Shown: positions 56,395-64,000 of the stretch, one piece after another
How positions within the stretch are numbered: the first letter of the stretch is position 1
Layout: each line of letters starts with the position of its first letter
Source of the DNA: Actinomadura macrotermitis
GTDB lineage: Bacteria; Actinomycetota; Actinomycetes; Streptosporangiales; Streptosporangiaceae
Direction of reading: 5' to 3'
Length of the DNA stretch: 64,000 nt
Assembly: GCF_009604375.1 (NCBI RefSeq)
Contig: NZ_WEGH01000002.1
Span: forward strand, 1,512,073 to 1,576,072
Notes under the pieces: generated by a model
Database searches by the model: none
Told to the model about the DNA's origin: nothing
What the model saw: the letters and a program-made list of their open reading frames with translations, nothing else
Made by a program: the position numbers and the translations under genes

Positions 56395-57972
56395 ATGGCC
56401 CCCCGATCCATGAAGCCGCCCCGGAGCGTCCGGCTGGCGCGCCGCACCCTGCGCGGTCTCCCCGCCGCCCGGTACGGCGCAGGCCATGAAGCGGGTCTGC
56501 GCGTGCCCGCCGCAGACGGAAGCCCCCTGCTGACCGACCACTACTTCCCTTTGGCCGAAGGGGATTTCCCCACGCTCTTGATGCGCTCGTCCTACGGCCG
56601 CGGTTTCCCGTGGGCGGCCCTGTACGGGATGGCCTTCGCCGAGCAGGGATTCCACGTCGTCCTGCAGAGCTGCCGGGGGACGGGTGGCTCCGGCGGAGAC
56701 TTCCACCTGTGGCGCAACGAACCCGAGGACGGCCGTGCGGCGGTCGCGTGGCTGCGTGAGCAGCCGTGGTTCAACGGCGTCCTCGGCACGATCGGGCCGA
56801 GCTACCTGGCCTACACCCAGTGGGCCCTCGCGAGCGACCCGCCGCCCGAGCTACGCGCCATCGTGGCGCAGGTCCCCTTCCACGACCCGCACGCCGTCTT
56901 CTACAGCGGCGGTGTGCTCAATCTGGAGAACGCCCTGGCCGCGAGCGCCGCCATGGCCTTCCAGGGGCGCGGGACGCTGCCCTACCTGAAGGCGGTGCTC
57001 AGACTGGCGTGCCGCCTCAAGAAGGCGGCACGCACCCGCCCTCTCACCGACGGCCTGCGGGTCGCGTTCGCCGAGCCGGTGCCCTTCCTGGAGGAGGCCC
57101 TGGCCCATCCCGACTCGGCCGACCCGTTCTGGCAGGGCGCCGCCCTCGGCCCGGCGGACGTCCCGGCCTGCCTGATCACCGGCTGGTACGACCTCTGCCT
57201 GGAGCAGACGCTCCGGCAGTACGCGCGGCTGCCCCGCGCGTCCCTGCTCGTCGGGCCGTGGACGCACACCTCGGCCCTGGACAAGGGCGCGGCGGACGTC
57301 TTCGCCGAGAGCCTCGCCTGGCTGCGCGCCCACCTGTGCGGCGACGACTCGGGCCTGCGCAAGGAGCCCGTCCGGGTCTTCGTCGACGGCGAGCCCCGCG
57401 ACCTGCCGTCCTGGCCGCCGCCCGGCACGCCCCGCGAATGGCGCCTCGGCACCGACCTCGTCGGCCCGGACGCGCTGCCGCTGTCCTTCCGCCACGACCC
57501 GGCCGATCCGACGCCCTCGATCGGCGGCCCGCTGCTGTCGCCGAAGGCGGGCCGCCGCGACGATACCGCCCTCGCCGCCCGCGCCGACACCCTGACCTTC
57601 GACAGCGGGCCGCTCACCGAGCCGCTGGAGATCATCGGCCCGGTCGCCGCCCGGCTGAGCGTCACCACGGCCACCGGCCACGGCGACGTCTTCGCGCGTC
57701 TGTGCGACGTGGACACCAAGGGCCGATCCCGCAACATCTGCGACGGCGTGCTGCGCCTGACCCCGGACGCCCCGGAGACCGTGACCGTCGCGATGGGGGC
57801 GACGGCCCACCGCTTCCCCGCCGGCCACCGTGTCAGGCTGCTGATCGCGGGCGGCGCCCATCCCCGCTTCGCCTGCAACCCCGGCACCGGAGAACCCGCA
57901 CATACAGCGGTGCGAACGGTGCCGGTGGATTTCACGGTCTACGACCCGTCCGCGCTGGTCATGCCTGGTTGA
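56395..57972 (+). CDS. CocE/NonD family X-Pro dipeptidyl-peptidase-like hydrolase
   Basis: 525 residues. N-terminal alpha/beta domain: LMRSSYGRGFPWAALYGMAF, SCRGTGGSGGDFHLW, and nucleophile IGPSYLAYTQWALAS (Ser of GxSYxx). Acid: ITGWYDLCLEQTLRQYARLP; His: LLVGPWTHTSALDKG. C-terminal jelly-roll: LTFDSGPLTEPLEIIGPVAA, ending VDFTVYDPSALVMPG. Such enzymes hydrolyse esters or amides such as cocaine or acyl-amino esters. GGGAGGAAG is the RBS. It is controlled by the divergent TetR. Its 3' end is repeated downstream. Confidence 0.94.
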   Translation: MAPRSMKPPRSVRLARRTLRGLPAARYGAGHEAGLRVPAADGSPLLTDHYFPLAEGDFPTLLMRSSYGRGFPWAALYGMAFAEQGFHVVLQSCRGTGGSGGDFHLWRNEPEDGRAAVAWLREQPWFNGVLGTIGPSYLAYTQWALASDPPPELRAIVAQVPFHDPHAVFYSGGVLNLENALAASAAMAFQGRGTLPYLKAVLRLACRLKKAARTRPLTDGLRVAFAEPVPFLEEALAHPDSADPFWQGAALGPADVPACLITGWYDLCLEQTLRQYARLPRASLLVGPWTHTSALDKGAADVFAESLAWLRAHLCGDDSGLRKEPVRVFVDGEPRDLPSWPPPGTPREWRLGTDLVGPDALPLSFRHDPADPTPSIGGPLLSPKAGRRDDTALAARADTLTFDSGPLTEPLEIIGPVAARLSVTTATGHGDVFARLCDVDTKGRSRNICDGVLRLTPDAPETVTVAMGATAHRFPAGHRVRLLIAGGAHPRFACNPGTGEPAHTAVRTVPVDFTVYDPSALVMPG

Positions 57973-58270
57973 GGTGTGTCGCCTGGCGGCGCCGCTGTCG
58001 GTCGGATTGTGAAGCGGTGCTGTGCTTGCGATGCCTGCGAGCCGGGTCTTAGGGCGAGCGGCGGACGGTGTCGGTGGCTTCGCAGCCCGTGCCTCGTCCG
58101 TGCTGGTTCTGCCTGAGGAGGGGGTGTGCTGGCGATGACGCCGCTGGCTGCGATGCGATGCCGTGCAGACTGGAGGCGGGGCTTGGCGAACCGCGGTGCG
58201 GATGGTGCCGGTGGGCTTCGCGGTTCACGCTCTGTCCGCGCTGGTCCTGTCTGGCTGAGGGGTCCGGTCG
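57913..58270 (+). repeat. Degenerate tandem repeats of the CocE 3' end
   Basis: The 3' end GGTGCCGGTGGA..., through TCCGCGCTGGTC to CTGGTTGAGG is followed by relics near 58067 (GGTGTCGGTGG, TCCGTGCTGGTT, CTGCCTGAGG) and 58204 (GGTGCCGGTGG, TCCGCGCTGGTC, CTGGCTGAGG). Units are about 137-149 bp. Only the first is in frame. Translation of the others shows stop codons. Confidence 0.65.
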
Positions 58271-58695
58271 GCGGTCTCGGCTGCTGCTTGGGCGGGTTAT
58301 CCGGCTGGTGGGGGGCGTTGGAAGCGAGCTTCTTAGGCCGGGACTTCAGGACACAGCCTGCCGGAGGGAAGTGCGGCCGTGTGCCACCGGCATCTGAGTG
58401 AGCGCGAGTGCGTTACCGACCCGGGCGGGGTGACGTTGGGGGCGAGCTCCGTCCAGATGATCGCGAAGCGGTGCGCACTCGTCCGAGCTTGGTCAAGGGG
58501 GAGCCGCCAGGCGTGAGGTAAACGCGGCGCAATCGCCCGGGGCTGGTCGGGGGGCGAGTTGTCAGGCGAGGTCTCTGGGGCAGGTTGCAGGCCGGTGCAG
58601 GTGCTCGGCGGGTTCCTTGGGGCGGTGATCAATGCGGCGAGGGGCCCCGCCGGTCGGCGGGGCCCCTCGGGGTGCTGGGGATCAGTGCTGTCCGG
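58271..58695. other. Gene-free stretch with terminator
   Basis: Together with the repeats this makes a 723-bp gap after the hydrolase. The rest shows no coding frame with the local codon pattern and no RNA-gene motif. A strong hairpin lies at 58639-58668. Perhaps further, unrecognisable repeat decay. Confidence 0.4.
58639..58668 (-). terminator. Terminator of the DEAD-box helicase
   Basis: GAGGGGCCCCGCC (58639-58651) and GGCGGGGCCCCTC (58656-58668) form a 13-bp perfect stem with GGTC loop. It starts about 28 bp after the helicase stop on the minus strand. Confidence 0.75.
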
Positions 58696-60126
58696 TCAGC
58701 CGCGGGCCGGGGTGCGGCCTCGGCCGCCTCGGGAGCGGCCGCCTCGGCGGCCGCGGTTGGCGGAGGAGGGCGCGCCGGCGGGCTTCTGCTGCTGCTGGGC
58801 CGGCGGGGGCGTCAGCACGACCGGGACGCCCGACGGCTCGCAGGCGCCGGTGATCGCGGTCAGTTCGGCGTCGCCGGGCGCGACGCGGGTGACGGTCGGG
58901 CTGATCCCGGCCGCGCGCATCAGCTGCTCGGTCTCGCGGCGCTGCTCGGGCAGCACGATCGTGACGACCGTGCCGGACTCGCCGGCGCGGGCGGTGCGGC
59001 CGCCGCGGTGCAGGTAGTCCTTGTGGTCGGTCGGCGGGTCCACGTTGACGACCAGGTCCAGGCCGTCGATGTGGATGCCGCGCGCCGCGACGTTGGTGGC
59101 GATCAGCACGTTCAGCTGGCCGGTGCGGAAGCCCTCCAGCGTGCGGTTGCGCTGCGGCTGGGACTTGCCGCCGTGCAGCGCGGCGGCGCGGACGCCGCGC
59201 GCCAGCAGCTTGCGGGCGAGCCGGTCGGCGGCGTGCTTCATGCCGACGAACATGATGACGCGGCCCTCGCGCGCGCCGATGTGCGCGACGACCTCCTGCT
59301 TGTCGGTCTCGGAGACGTGCAGGACGTGGTGGTCCATCGTGGTGACCGCGCCCGCCGACGGGTCCACCGAGTGGGTGACCGGGTCGTTCAGGAACTGGCG
59401 GACGAGCCGGTCCACGTTGCGGTCCAGCGTCGCGGAGAACAGCATCCGCTGCCCGCCGGGCTCGACCTGGTTCAGCAGCCGGGTGACCTGCGGCAGGAAG
59501 CCCATGTCGGCCATCTGGTCGGCCTCGTCCAGCACGGTGATCGCGACGCGGTCCAGCGCGCAGTCGCCGCGCTCGATCAGGTCGGCGAGCCGGCCGGGGG
59601 TGGCGACCAGGACCTCGGCGCCGCGGCGCAGCGCGGCGGCCTGGCGGGTGATCGACATGCCGCCGACGACGGTGGCCAGGCGCAGCCGCAGCGCGTCGGC
59701 GTAGGGGGTGAGCGCGTCGGTGACCTGCTGGGCGAGCTCGCGGGTCGGCACCAGCACGAGCGCGAGCGGGCGGTGCGGCTCGGCGCGCTTGCCGGCGGTG
59801 CGGGCGAGCAGCGCGAGGCCGAAGGCGAGGGTCTTGCCCGAGCCGGTGCGGCCGCGGCCGAGCGCGTCGCGGCCGTTCAGCGTGTTGGGCAGCGTCGCCG
59901 CCTGGATCGGGAAGGGCTCGGTGACGCCCTGGTCCGCGAGCGTCTTCAGCAGCGCCTCGGGCATGTCCAGGTCCTCGAAGGAGAAGACCGGGGGCAGTGC
60001 GGGCGTCGTGCTCTCGGGCATCGCGAACTCGCCGCCCTGCTGCTGCGGGCGGGAAGAAGAGGAGGAGGACGGCCTGGCGGGACGACGGCCGGGACGGGAG
60101 GGGCGCCTGCGGGGGTTGGTGGTCAT
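58696..60126 (-). CDS. DEAD-box RNA helicase
   Basis: 476 residues. Motifs in order: Q-motif region PFPIQAATLP, I GRTGSGKT, Ia PTRELAQQV, II VLDEADQMADMG (DEAD), III LFSATLDR, V IATNVAARGI, VI HRGGRTARAG. The N-terminal RRRPSRPGRRPARPSSSSSS and C-terminal Arg-Gly-rich tail (NRGRRGGRSRGGRGR) add RNA binding. Start at ATG 60126 (GAGGAAGG upstream). It unwinds RNA, often needed at low temperature; its neighbour is a cold-shock protein on the same strand with terminators between. A leader inverted repeat may regulate it. Confidence 0.95.
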   Translation of the reverse strand: MTTNPRRRPSRPGRRPARPSSSSSSRPQQQGGEFAMPESTTPALPPVFSFEDLDMPEALLKTLADQGVTEPFPIQAATLPNTLNGRDALGRGRTGSGKTLAFGLALLARTAGKRAEPHRPLALVLVPTRELAQQVTDALTPYADALRLRLATVVGGMSITRQAAALRRGAEVLVATPGRLADLIERGDCALDRVAITVLDEADQMADMGFLPQVTRLLNQVEPGGQRMLFSATLDRNVDRLVRQFLNDPVTHSVDPSAGAVTTMDHHVLHVSETDKQEVVAHIGAREGRVIMFVGMKHAADRLARKLLARGVRAAALHGGKSQPQRNRTLEGFRTGQLNVLIATNVAARGIHIDGLDLVVNVDPPTDHKDYLHRGGRTARAGESGTVVTIVLPEQRRETEQLMRAAGISPTVTRVAPGDAELTAITGACEPSGVPVVLTPPPAQQQQKPAGAPSSANRGRRGGRSRGGRGRTPARG

Positions 60127-60242
60127 GGTGAAGAAGACCTTCCTCGGAGATGGCGCGTGTCGAGGAGTGCTCCGCAACCCGGTCCGTCGGAAAAGAACGC
60201 CGGGCGAAGAAGTCGCAAGAACGAGCCGGGTGATATGGCACG

Positions 60243-60278
60243 GATCACACGCGGAACCGGTGGGAACGGGGTGTGATC
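60243..60278. promoter_or_regulatory. Inverted repeat upstream of the helicase
   Basis: GATCACAC (60243-60250) and GTGTGATC (60271-60278) are exact complements with a 20-base spacer. It lies about 120 bp before the helicase ATG, near a CATATC -10 candidate. It could be an operator or leader stem. Confidence 0.45.
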
Positions 60279-60312
60279 GGGCCGAGCGGGCGCCGGAACG
60301 GCGGCCACGCGC

Positions 60313-60344
60313 GTGCGGCCCCGGCCGGAGGCCGGGGACCGCAC
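60313..60344 (-). terminator. Terminator-like hairpin after the cold-shock gene (distal)
   Basis: GTGCGG and CCCCGGCC (60313-60326) pair with GGCCGGGG, A, CCGCAC (60330-60344), a 14-bp stem with one bulge. It is the second of two hairpins after csp. Confidence 0.6.
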
Positions 60345-60348
60345 GGGT

Positions 60349-60387
60349 GCGGGCGGTCGGCTCCCCGAAGGGGCCGGGACCGCCCGC
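60349..60387 (-). terminator. Terminator of the cold-shock gene (proximal)
   Basis: GCGGGCGGTC (60349-60358) and GACCGCCCGC (60378-60387) form the outer stem; CCCC-GAA-GGGG forms an inner one. It begins about 18 bp after the csp stop on the minus strand. Confidence 0.7.
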
Positions 60388-60404
60388 GCACTGCAAGCCG
60401 AAGC

Positions 60405-60608
60405 TTAGGAGGCGACGATGTTCTCCGCCTGCGGGCCCTTCTGGCCCTGGGTCACGTCGAAGGAGACCTTCTGGCCTTCCTGGAGTTCCCGGTAGCCCGA
60501 GCCGCCGATGTTCGAGTAGTGAGCGAAGACGTCGGGGCCGCCGCCGTCCTGCTCGATGAAACCGAAGCCCTTTTCAGCGTTGAACCACTTCACGGTGCCG
60601 GTAGCGAT
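60405..60608 (-). CDS. csp: Cold-shock protein (CspA family) with apparent ATC start
   Basis: About 67 residues with RNP1-like KGFGFIEQD and RNP2-like DVFAHYSNI in a cold-shock domain (IATGTVKWFNAEKGF to AENIVAS). It binds RNA and single-stranded DNA. The normal Met of MATGTVKWF is ATC (60608-60606), with another ATC just before; AAGGAG lies 8 and 5 bp upstream, and no ATG, GTG or TTG is at that distance. A long leader with a terminator-like hairpin precedes it. Unless there is a sequence error, initiation is non-canonical. Confidence 0.9.
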   Translation of the reverse strand: MATGTVKWFNAEKGFGFIEQDGGGPDVFAHYSNIGGSGYRELQEGQKVSFDVTQGQKGPQAENIVAS

Positions 60609-60697
60609 GATCTGTTCTCCTTGTGAGGCACTGTGGGGCTCGCCTCTCGCGGGCCCCGTAGCTGCAGTTCCCACCCGATGGGGGCCGGAAACAAAAA

Positions 60698-60729
60698 GTG
60701 CGCCTGAGGTCAAGAACCAGCAGGCGCAC
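60698..60729 (-). terminator. Intrinsic terminator-like hairpin within the csp leader
   Basis: On the minus strand GTGCGCCTG (60729-60721) pairs with CAGGCGCAC (60706-60698) across 14 bases and is followed by TTTTTGT (60697-60691). No gene lies between the promoter and this stem, so it is an attenuator candidate rather than a gene terminator. Confidence 0.65.
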
Positions 60730-60760
60730 ACAGAGTCCATGGGAACCGCAACTGAACGTC

Positions 60761-60788
60761 ACGGTAGCACATCGTCGTGGGAGGGCAA
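60761..60788 (-). promoter_or_regulatory. csp promoter
   Basis: TTGCCC (60788-60783), a 16-bp spacer and extended -10 TGC-TACCGT (60769-60761) predict transcription from about 60754, giving a ~145-nt leader before the start codon. Confidence 0.5.
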
Positions 60789-60891
60789 GCCCCCCGCCGC
60801 GGCAAGTGCGACGGCGCGATCACGCACGGTATCGGTATCGAAGTGCACAACTTCGGTCCAGACGCGCCCCGGACAGCGCATACTGGTATTG

Positions 60892-61116
60892 ATGAAAACT
60901 TCCCGTGCAGTCACCAAGCGTCACCTGCCCACCAGCCCCTTCAAGGCTCCGGAGGCGCCCGCGCCGCTGGAGGTCTTCGCTGTCGACGACCGCGTGAGCC
61001 ACGACAAGTACGGCCTCGGCCGGGTCATCGGCGTCGACGACTCCGCCGTGCTGGTCGACTTCGGCCCGCAGAAGGTCCGCGTCCCGGCCCCGTTCTCCAA
61101 GCTCTGCAAGCTCTGA
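60892..61116 (+). CDS. Small KOW/CarD-like protein (74 aa)
   Basis: 74 residues. The core VDDRVSHDKYGLGRVIGVDD, SAVLVDFGPQKVRVPAP matches KOW/CarD/TRCF-type SH3-like barrels that touch RNA polymerase or ribosomes; many actinomycete genomes carry this small conserved protein without a role. The N-terminus MKTSRAVTKRHLPTSPFK is basic. CATACT at 60879-60884, 7 bp before the ATG, suggests a leaderless message. Divergent from csp. Confidence 0.8.
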   Translation: MKTSRAVTKRHLPTSPFKAPEAPAPLEVFAVDDRVSHDKYGLGRVIGVDDSAVLVDFGPQKVRVPAPFSKLCKL

Positions 61117-61205
61117 TCCCCGCTCCGCTCATCGAGGAGGGGGAAGCGCCCCCATGCTGCGGCGAGACTCTGTCCGGAGCCGCCTGACCCATCCGTCCAC
61201 CGCGA

Positions 61206-61237
61206 AGAAACCCCAGGCCATCTGACCTGGGGTTTCT
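61206..61237. terminator. Bidirectional terminator
   Basis: AGAAACCCCAGG (61206-61217) and CCTGGGGTTTCT (61226-61237) form a 12-bp stem with CCATCTGA loop. It lies between the convergent small KOW gene and the FtsX permease and ends in T-rich sequence on both strands. Confidence 0.8.
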
Positions 61238-61247
61238 GTGGTTGCGG

Positions 61248-63587
61248 CTACTCGCGGGCGCCGAGCACGGCCGCCGGGGCGGCGCGCAGCGCGGCGCGGG
61301 CCGGCAGCGCGGTCGCGGCGAGGGCGAGGGCGCCCGCCGCCGCGACGATCCCGGCGAACACGCCGGGCGGGAACGCCGGGCTCGAGCCCGTCATGCCGGC
61401 ACCGAACCCGGTGAGTGTGACGAACGCGATACCACCGCCGAGGGCCGCTGCCAGCAGTACCACCGCGAGCGTCTCGAACCGCAGTGTGCGCAGGACTTGG
61501 CGGCGGCTCGAGCCGGCCAGCCGCAGCAGGGCCAGCTCGCGGGAGCGGCCCGCGACGGCCAGCGCCAGCGTGTTGACCATCGTGATGCCGGCGAACGCCA
61601 CGATCAGGCCGAGTGAGAGATAGTTCACGGCGCTGCCGCTGTTCTCCCGGGACGCGGCCCGCACGGCCGTTCCGGTCAGTTTCACGCCCGGCGCGGCGAC
61701 CAGCGCGGTCCCCATTGGGACGTCCACATGCGCTGCGACCAGCGGATACGGCAGCGTCAGGTCGCCGAAGCCGAGGCCGCGTTCGTAGACGGCGACGACG
61801 CGCAGCCGCACCGGCGTCCCGTCGGCCATCGCGATCGCGAGCGTGTCGCCGACCTTCTTGCCCAGGTGCGTGCGGACGGCGGCGGTCCCTTCGCGCAGGT
61901 CCGCCAGCGTCCCCGACACGACCTTCAGGTCCATCGTCTCGCCGAGCCCCTCGGTCGTGACGCCCTGCGCGCTGTAGGGCGAGCCGATCGCGCGCACGCG
62001 GGTGCGCAGCACCTGGGTGACGGCCCGCACGCCCGGCCGCCGCCGCAGTTCGGCGGCCTGCGCGGCGGTCATCGGCCCGAGCACGTGGCTCGCGCGGGTC
62101 CCGGCCCGCGCCTGTTCGGCGGCGGCGTTCTTGACGGTCGTCTCGGCGAACATCAGCGTGCCCGACAGCGCGATCATCAGGGTGAGCGGGCCGAGCACCG
62201 CCGCGGTCCGCCGCGTGTCGGCCCGCAGGTTCGCCGCGACCAGCCCGCCGGCGGGGATCAGGCCGAGGGTGCAGCGGGCGAGCAGCGGCCCGAGCAGGGT
62301 GATCGCGGTCGTCCAGGCCAGCGCGGTGAGCGGCGTCAGCGGCCCGGACGCCGCGTCGCTGTGCACCGAGGTCAGCACGAGCGTCAGCACGACGCCCGCC
62401 GCGACGGCGGCGAGCCCGGCCAGGACGCGGAGCCAGGGCGTCCGGCCCGGGGTGAGCGCGGCCTCGCCGAGCGCCTCCACCGGCCGCAGCCGGGCGACCC
62501 GCCGCGCCGAGACCCGCGCGGCGATCCACGCCGCCGGGACGGTCGCCGCGACCGCGGCGAGCGGCGCGAACGGGCCGAGCACGAGCGGCAGCTCGGCCGG
62601 GACCGCGCCGAGCCCGACGAACCGGCCGTGCAGCCACGCGCCGAGCGGCAGCCCGGCGAGCGCGCCGGGCACCGCCGCGAGCACGCCGACCAGCAGCGCC
62701 TCGCCGCCGATCAGCCGGCGCACCTGCCGGGGCGTGGCGGCGACGGCGCGCAGCAGCGCCAGCTCGCGTTCGCGCTGCTGGACGGTGATGCCGAACGTGC
62801 CGGTGACGGCCAGCAGCGCGACCAGCAGCGACGTGCCGCCGAGCGCGGCGCCCATGCTGATCAGCCTGGTGCGGGCGGCGTCGACGCCGAGGAACTCCAC
62901 CTGGCCGCGGCCGTCGCCGGTCCGCACGACGGCCGCGCCGCCGACGGCGTCCCGGACGGCCTTGGCGGCGCCCGCCGGCCACACGCCGATCGCGGTCACC
63001 TGGCCGGGCCGGGCGGCGAGCCGCGCCGCCTCGCCGGTGCTGAAGAACACGCCCGCGTTCTGCCGGGACACGCCGACGACGGTGTAGGCGCCGGGCCCGG
63101 CGGGGGTGAGGACCCGCAGCCGCGCGCCGACCCGTCCCCGCGCCACCACGATCTCCCCGGCGGCCCGCGGGGCACGCCCCGCGCGCAGCGCGACGGGGGT
63201 GAGCGCGGCCGACTCCCAGCCGTGCCCGGTCGCCTTCCCGTCCGGCCCCAGCACGGGGACCGACACCTCGGGCACCGCCCGCTCGACGCCCGGCACCGAC
63301 CGGATCCGCTCGGCCAGCGCCGCGGGGATCCAGGCCCGCGCGGTGTTCGGCTTGCTCTTGCGCTTGAACTCGCCGTCGCCCTTGTCCTTCAGGAAGTGCG
63401 ACTCGGGGTCGCCGGCGACGATCACCGGCGCGCCCGCGTACCGGCCGGGGCGGGCGTGCCCGGCCAGGCCGGTGGTCATCAGCGTGCCGCAGGCGCAGAT
63501 CATCGCGGCGGCGCAGAACAGGGCGGCGAACGCGCCGGCGAAGGACGCCTTGCGGTGCCGCAGCGCATGCAGGGCGAAGGAGATCAT
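61248..63587 (-). CDS. FtsX-like ABC transporter permease
   Basis: 779 residues. An N-terminal membrane helix, a large extracellular domain (~40-240, RIRSVPGVERAVPEVSVPVL), then two FtsX core blocks (IIxQ-like GITVQQRERELALLRAVAAT near 280 and AVAGRSRELALLRLAGSSRR near 680), each with several helices. It is a MacB/FtsX-type exporter permease, about 10 spans in all. The ATP-binding protein is just upstream with a 4-bp overlap. Substrate unknown: lipid, peptide or drug. Confidence 0.93.
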   Translation of the reverse strand: MISFALHALRHRKASFAGAFAALFCAAAMICACGTLMTTGLAGHARPGRYAGAPVIVAGDPESHFLKDKGDGEFKRKSKPNTARAWIPAALAERIRSVPGVERAVPEVSVPVLGPDGKATGHGWESAALTPVALRAGRAPRAAGEIVVARGRVGARLRVLTPAGPGAYTVVGVSRQNAGVFFSTGEAARLAARPGQVTAIGVWPAGAAKAVRDAVGGAAVVRTGDGRGQVEFLGVDAARTRLISMGAALGGTSLLVALLAVTGTFGITVQQRERELALLRAVAATPRQVRRLIGGEALLVGVLAAVPGALAGLPLGAWLHGRFVGLGAVPAELPLVLGPFAPLAAVAATVPAAWIAARVSARRVARLRPVEALGEAALTPGRTPWLRVLAGLAAVAAGVVLTLVLTSVHSDAASGPLTPLTALAWTTAITLLGPLLARCTLGLIPAGGLVAANLRADTRRTAAVLGPLTLMIALSGTLMFAETTVKNAAAEQARAGTRASHVLGPMTAAQAAELRRRPGVRAVTQVLRTRVRAIGSPYSAQGVTTEGLGETMDLKVVSGTLADLREGTAAVRTHLGKKVGDTLAIAMADGTPVRLRVVAVYERGLGFGDLTLPYPLVAAHVDVPMGTALVAAPGVKLTGTAVRAASRENSGSAVNYLSLGLIVAFAGITMVNTLALAVAGRSRELALLRLAGSSRRQVLRTLRFETLAVVLLAAALGGGIAFVTLTGFGAGMTGSSPAFPPGVFAGIVAAAGALALAATALPARAALRAAPAAVLGARE

Positions 63588-64000
63588 CGGACGTAGGCCC
63601 CCAGCCGGGTCATGCGCTCGGCGACCGCGCCGGCGGTCGGGGCGCTCATCGCGTCGACGATCCGGCCGTCGGCCAGGTACAGGACGGTGTCGGCGTAGGA
63701 CGCGGCCACCGGGTCGTGGGTGACCATCACGACGGTCTGGCCGAGGGCGTCCACCGCCTCGCGCAGCAGCGCCAGCACGTCCTTGGCGGTCATGGTGTCG
63801 AGCGCGCCGGTCGGCTCGTCGCCGAACACCACCTCGGGCCGGGTGACCAGCGCCCGCGCGATCGCGACCCGCTGCTGCTGGCCGCCCGACAGCTGCCCGG
63901 GGCGGTGCCCGGCCCGCCCGCCGAGCCCGACCCGCTCCAGCACCTCGCCGAGCCAGGCCGGGTCGGCCTTGGCCCGCGCCATCCGCAGCGGCAGCGTGAC
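63584..64000 (-). CDS. ABC transporter ATP-binding protein, C-terminal part
   Basis: At least 139 residues, open at the window edge (the N-terminus with Walker A is outside). Visible: signature LSGGQQQRVAIARALVTRPE, Walker B VVFGDEPTGALD, and H-loop VVMVTHDPVAAS. This is a LolD/MacB-like ATPase that powers the adjoining FtsX-type permease. The ATGA overlap links it to the permease start. The in-frame ATG at 63982 is internal (VTLPLR precedes it). Confidence 0.94.
   Translation of the reverse strand, partial: VTLPLRMARAKADPAWLGEVLERVGLGGRAGHRPGQLSGGQQQRVAIARALVTRPEVVFGDEPTGALDTMTAKDVLALLREAVDALGQTVVMVTHDPVAASYADTVLYLADGRIVDAMSAPTAGAVAERMTRLGAYVR

Noticed and set aside
60405..60740. N-terminally extended 111-aa cold-shock protein from the ATG at 60740
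   Set aside because: The extra 44 residues (MDSVCACWFLTSGALF...) are unlike the family, have no RBS, and cover the leader terminator; the SD sequence points to the ATC codons.
1..64000. CRISPR arrays, tRNA or rRNA genes
   Set aside because: I searched by eye for regularly spaced identical repeats and for T-loop-like motifs and found none; the tandem repeats found are degenerate and lack cas genes.

Overview
The window is very GC-rich (third codon positions almost all G or C) and carries gene families typical of filamentous actinomycetes: an XRE/DUF5753 regulator with a DUF397 partner and a HATPase protein, a SCO7613-type zinc-ribbon membrane protein, DUF5997 next to a LysR-like protein, an AfsR-like BTAD regulator, LtrA and TerD. 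Several genes have a TANNNT-type -10 box 6-8 bp before the start codon, as in leaderless actinobacterial transcripts. I infer a chromosomal arm of an Actinomadura/Streptosporangiales-like organism; the species cannot be read from this. I saw no rRNA, tRNA, CRISPR array, intact insertion sequence or prophage.

Layout. 0-7.3 kb: small redox enzymes (two FAD monooxygenases, a very compact P450-like protein, an NmrA-type protein, a DHFR-like protein) with AraC and PadR regulators. 7.3-12.4 kb: a dimethylargininase-like enzyme with two small membrane proteins, a phage-associated small domain, a secreted protein, an HTH-TM-lectin protein and a P-loop kinase relative. 12.4-17.7 kb: MarR/hydrolase pair, acetyltransferase, two-component system. 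17.7-28.3 kb: SDR and hydrolase genes, SUFU, DUF4184, an acyltransferase next to an E1/nitroreductase fusion (Rv1355c-like), hemerythrin, and DUF5997 with a LysR effector domain. 28.3-32.3 kb: a MerR operon with a MerF-like membrane protein, followed by a decayed stretch holding two broken copies of that gene and other pseudogene pieces. 32.3-36.8 kb: XRE/DUF397/HATPase set, a GlxA/PfpI pair and peptide deformylase. 36.8-45.9 kb: TerD, LtrA, a large BTAD-NB-ARC regulator, and an MFS/DUF1772/SDR-like operon facing a LysR gene. 46-53.3 kb: an XRE-ImmA protease coupled to an unknown gene (possible toxin-antitoxin pair), an esterase, SCO7613, and DUF6745 with its partner. 53.3-58.7 kb: ArsR, DHFR-like, TetR and CocE-type hydrolase genes, several followed by degenerate tandem repeats. 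58.7-64 kb: a cold-response pair (DEAD-box helicase and cold-shock protein), a small KOW/CarD-like protein and an ABC efflux system cut by the window end.

The most striking signals are regulatory. Clear operators lie between divergent genes (PadR, MarR, TetR) or at an autoregulated leaderless ArsR gene. A MerR-type promoter with a long spacer drives an operon that contains merR itself. The cold-shock gene has an intrinsic terminator inside its leader and seems to begin at an AUC codon. Gene 3' ends repeated as decaying copies (MerF-like, CocE, ArsR) recur and are not explained by any intact mobile element.
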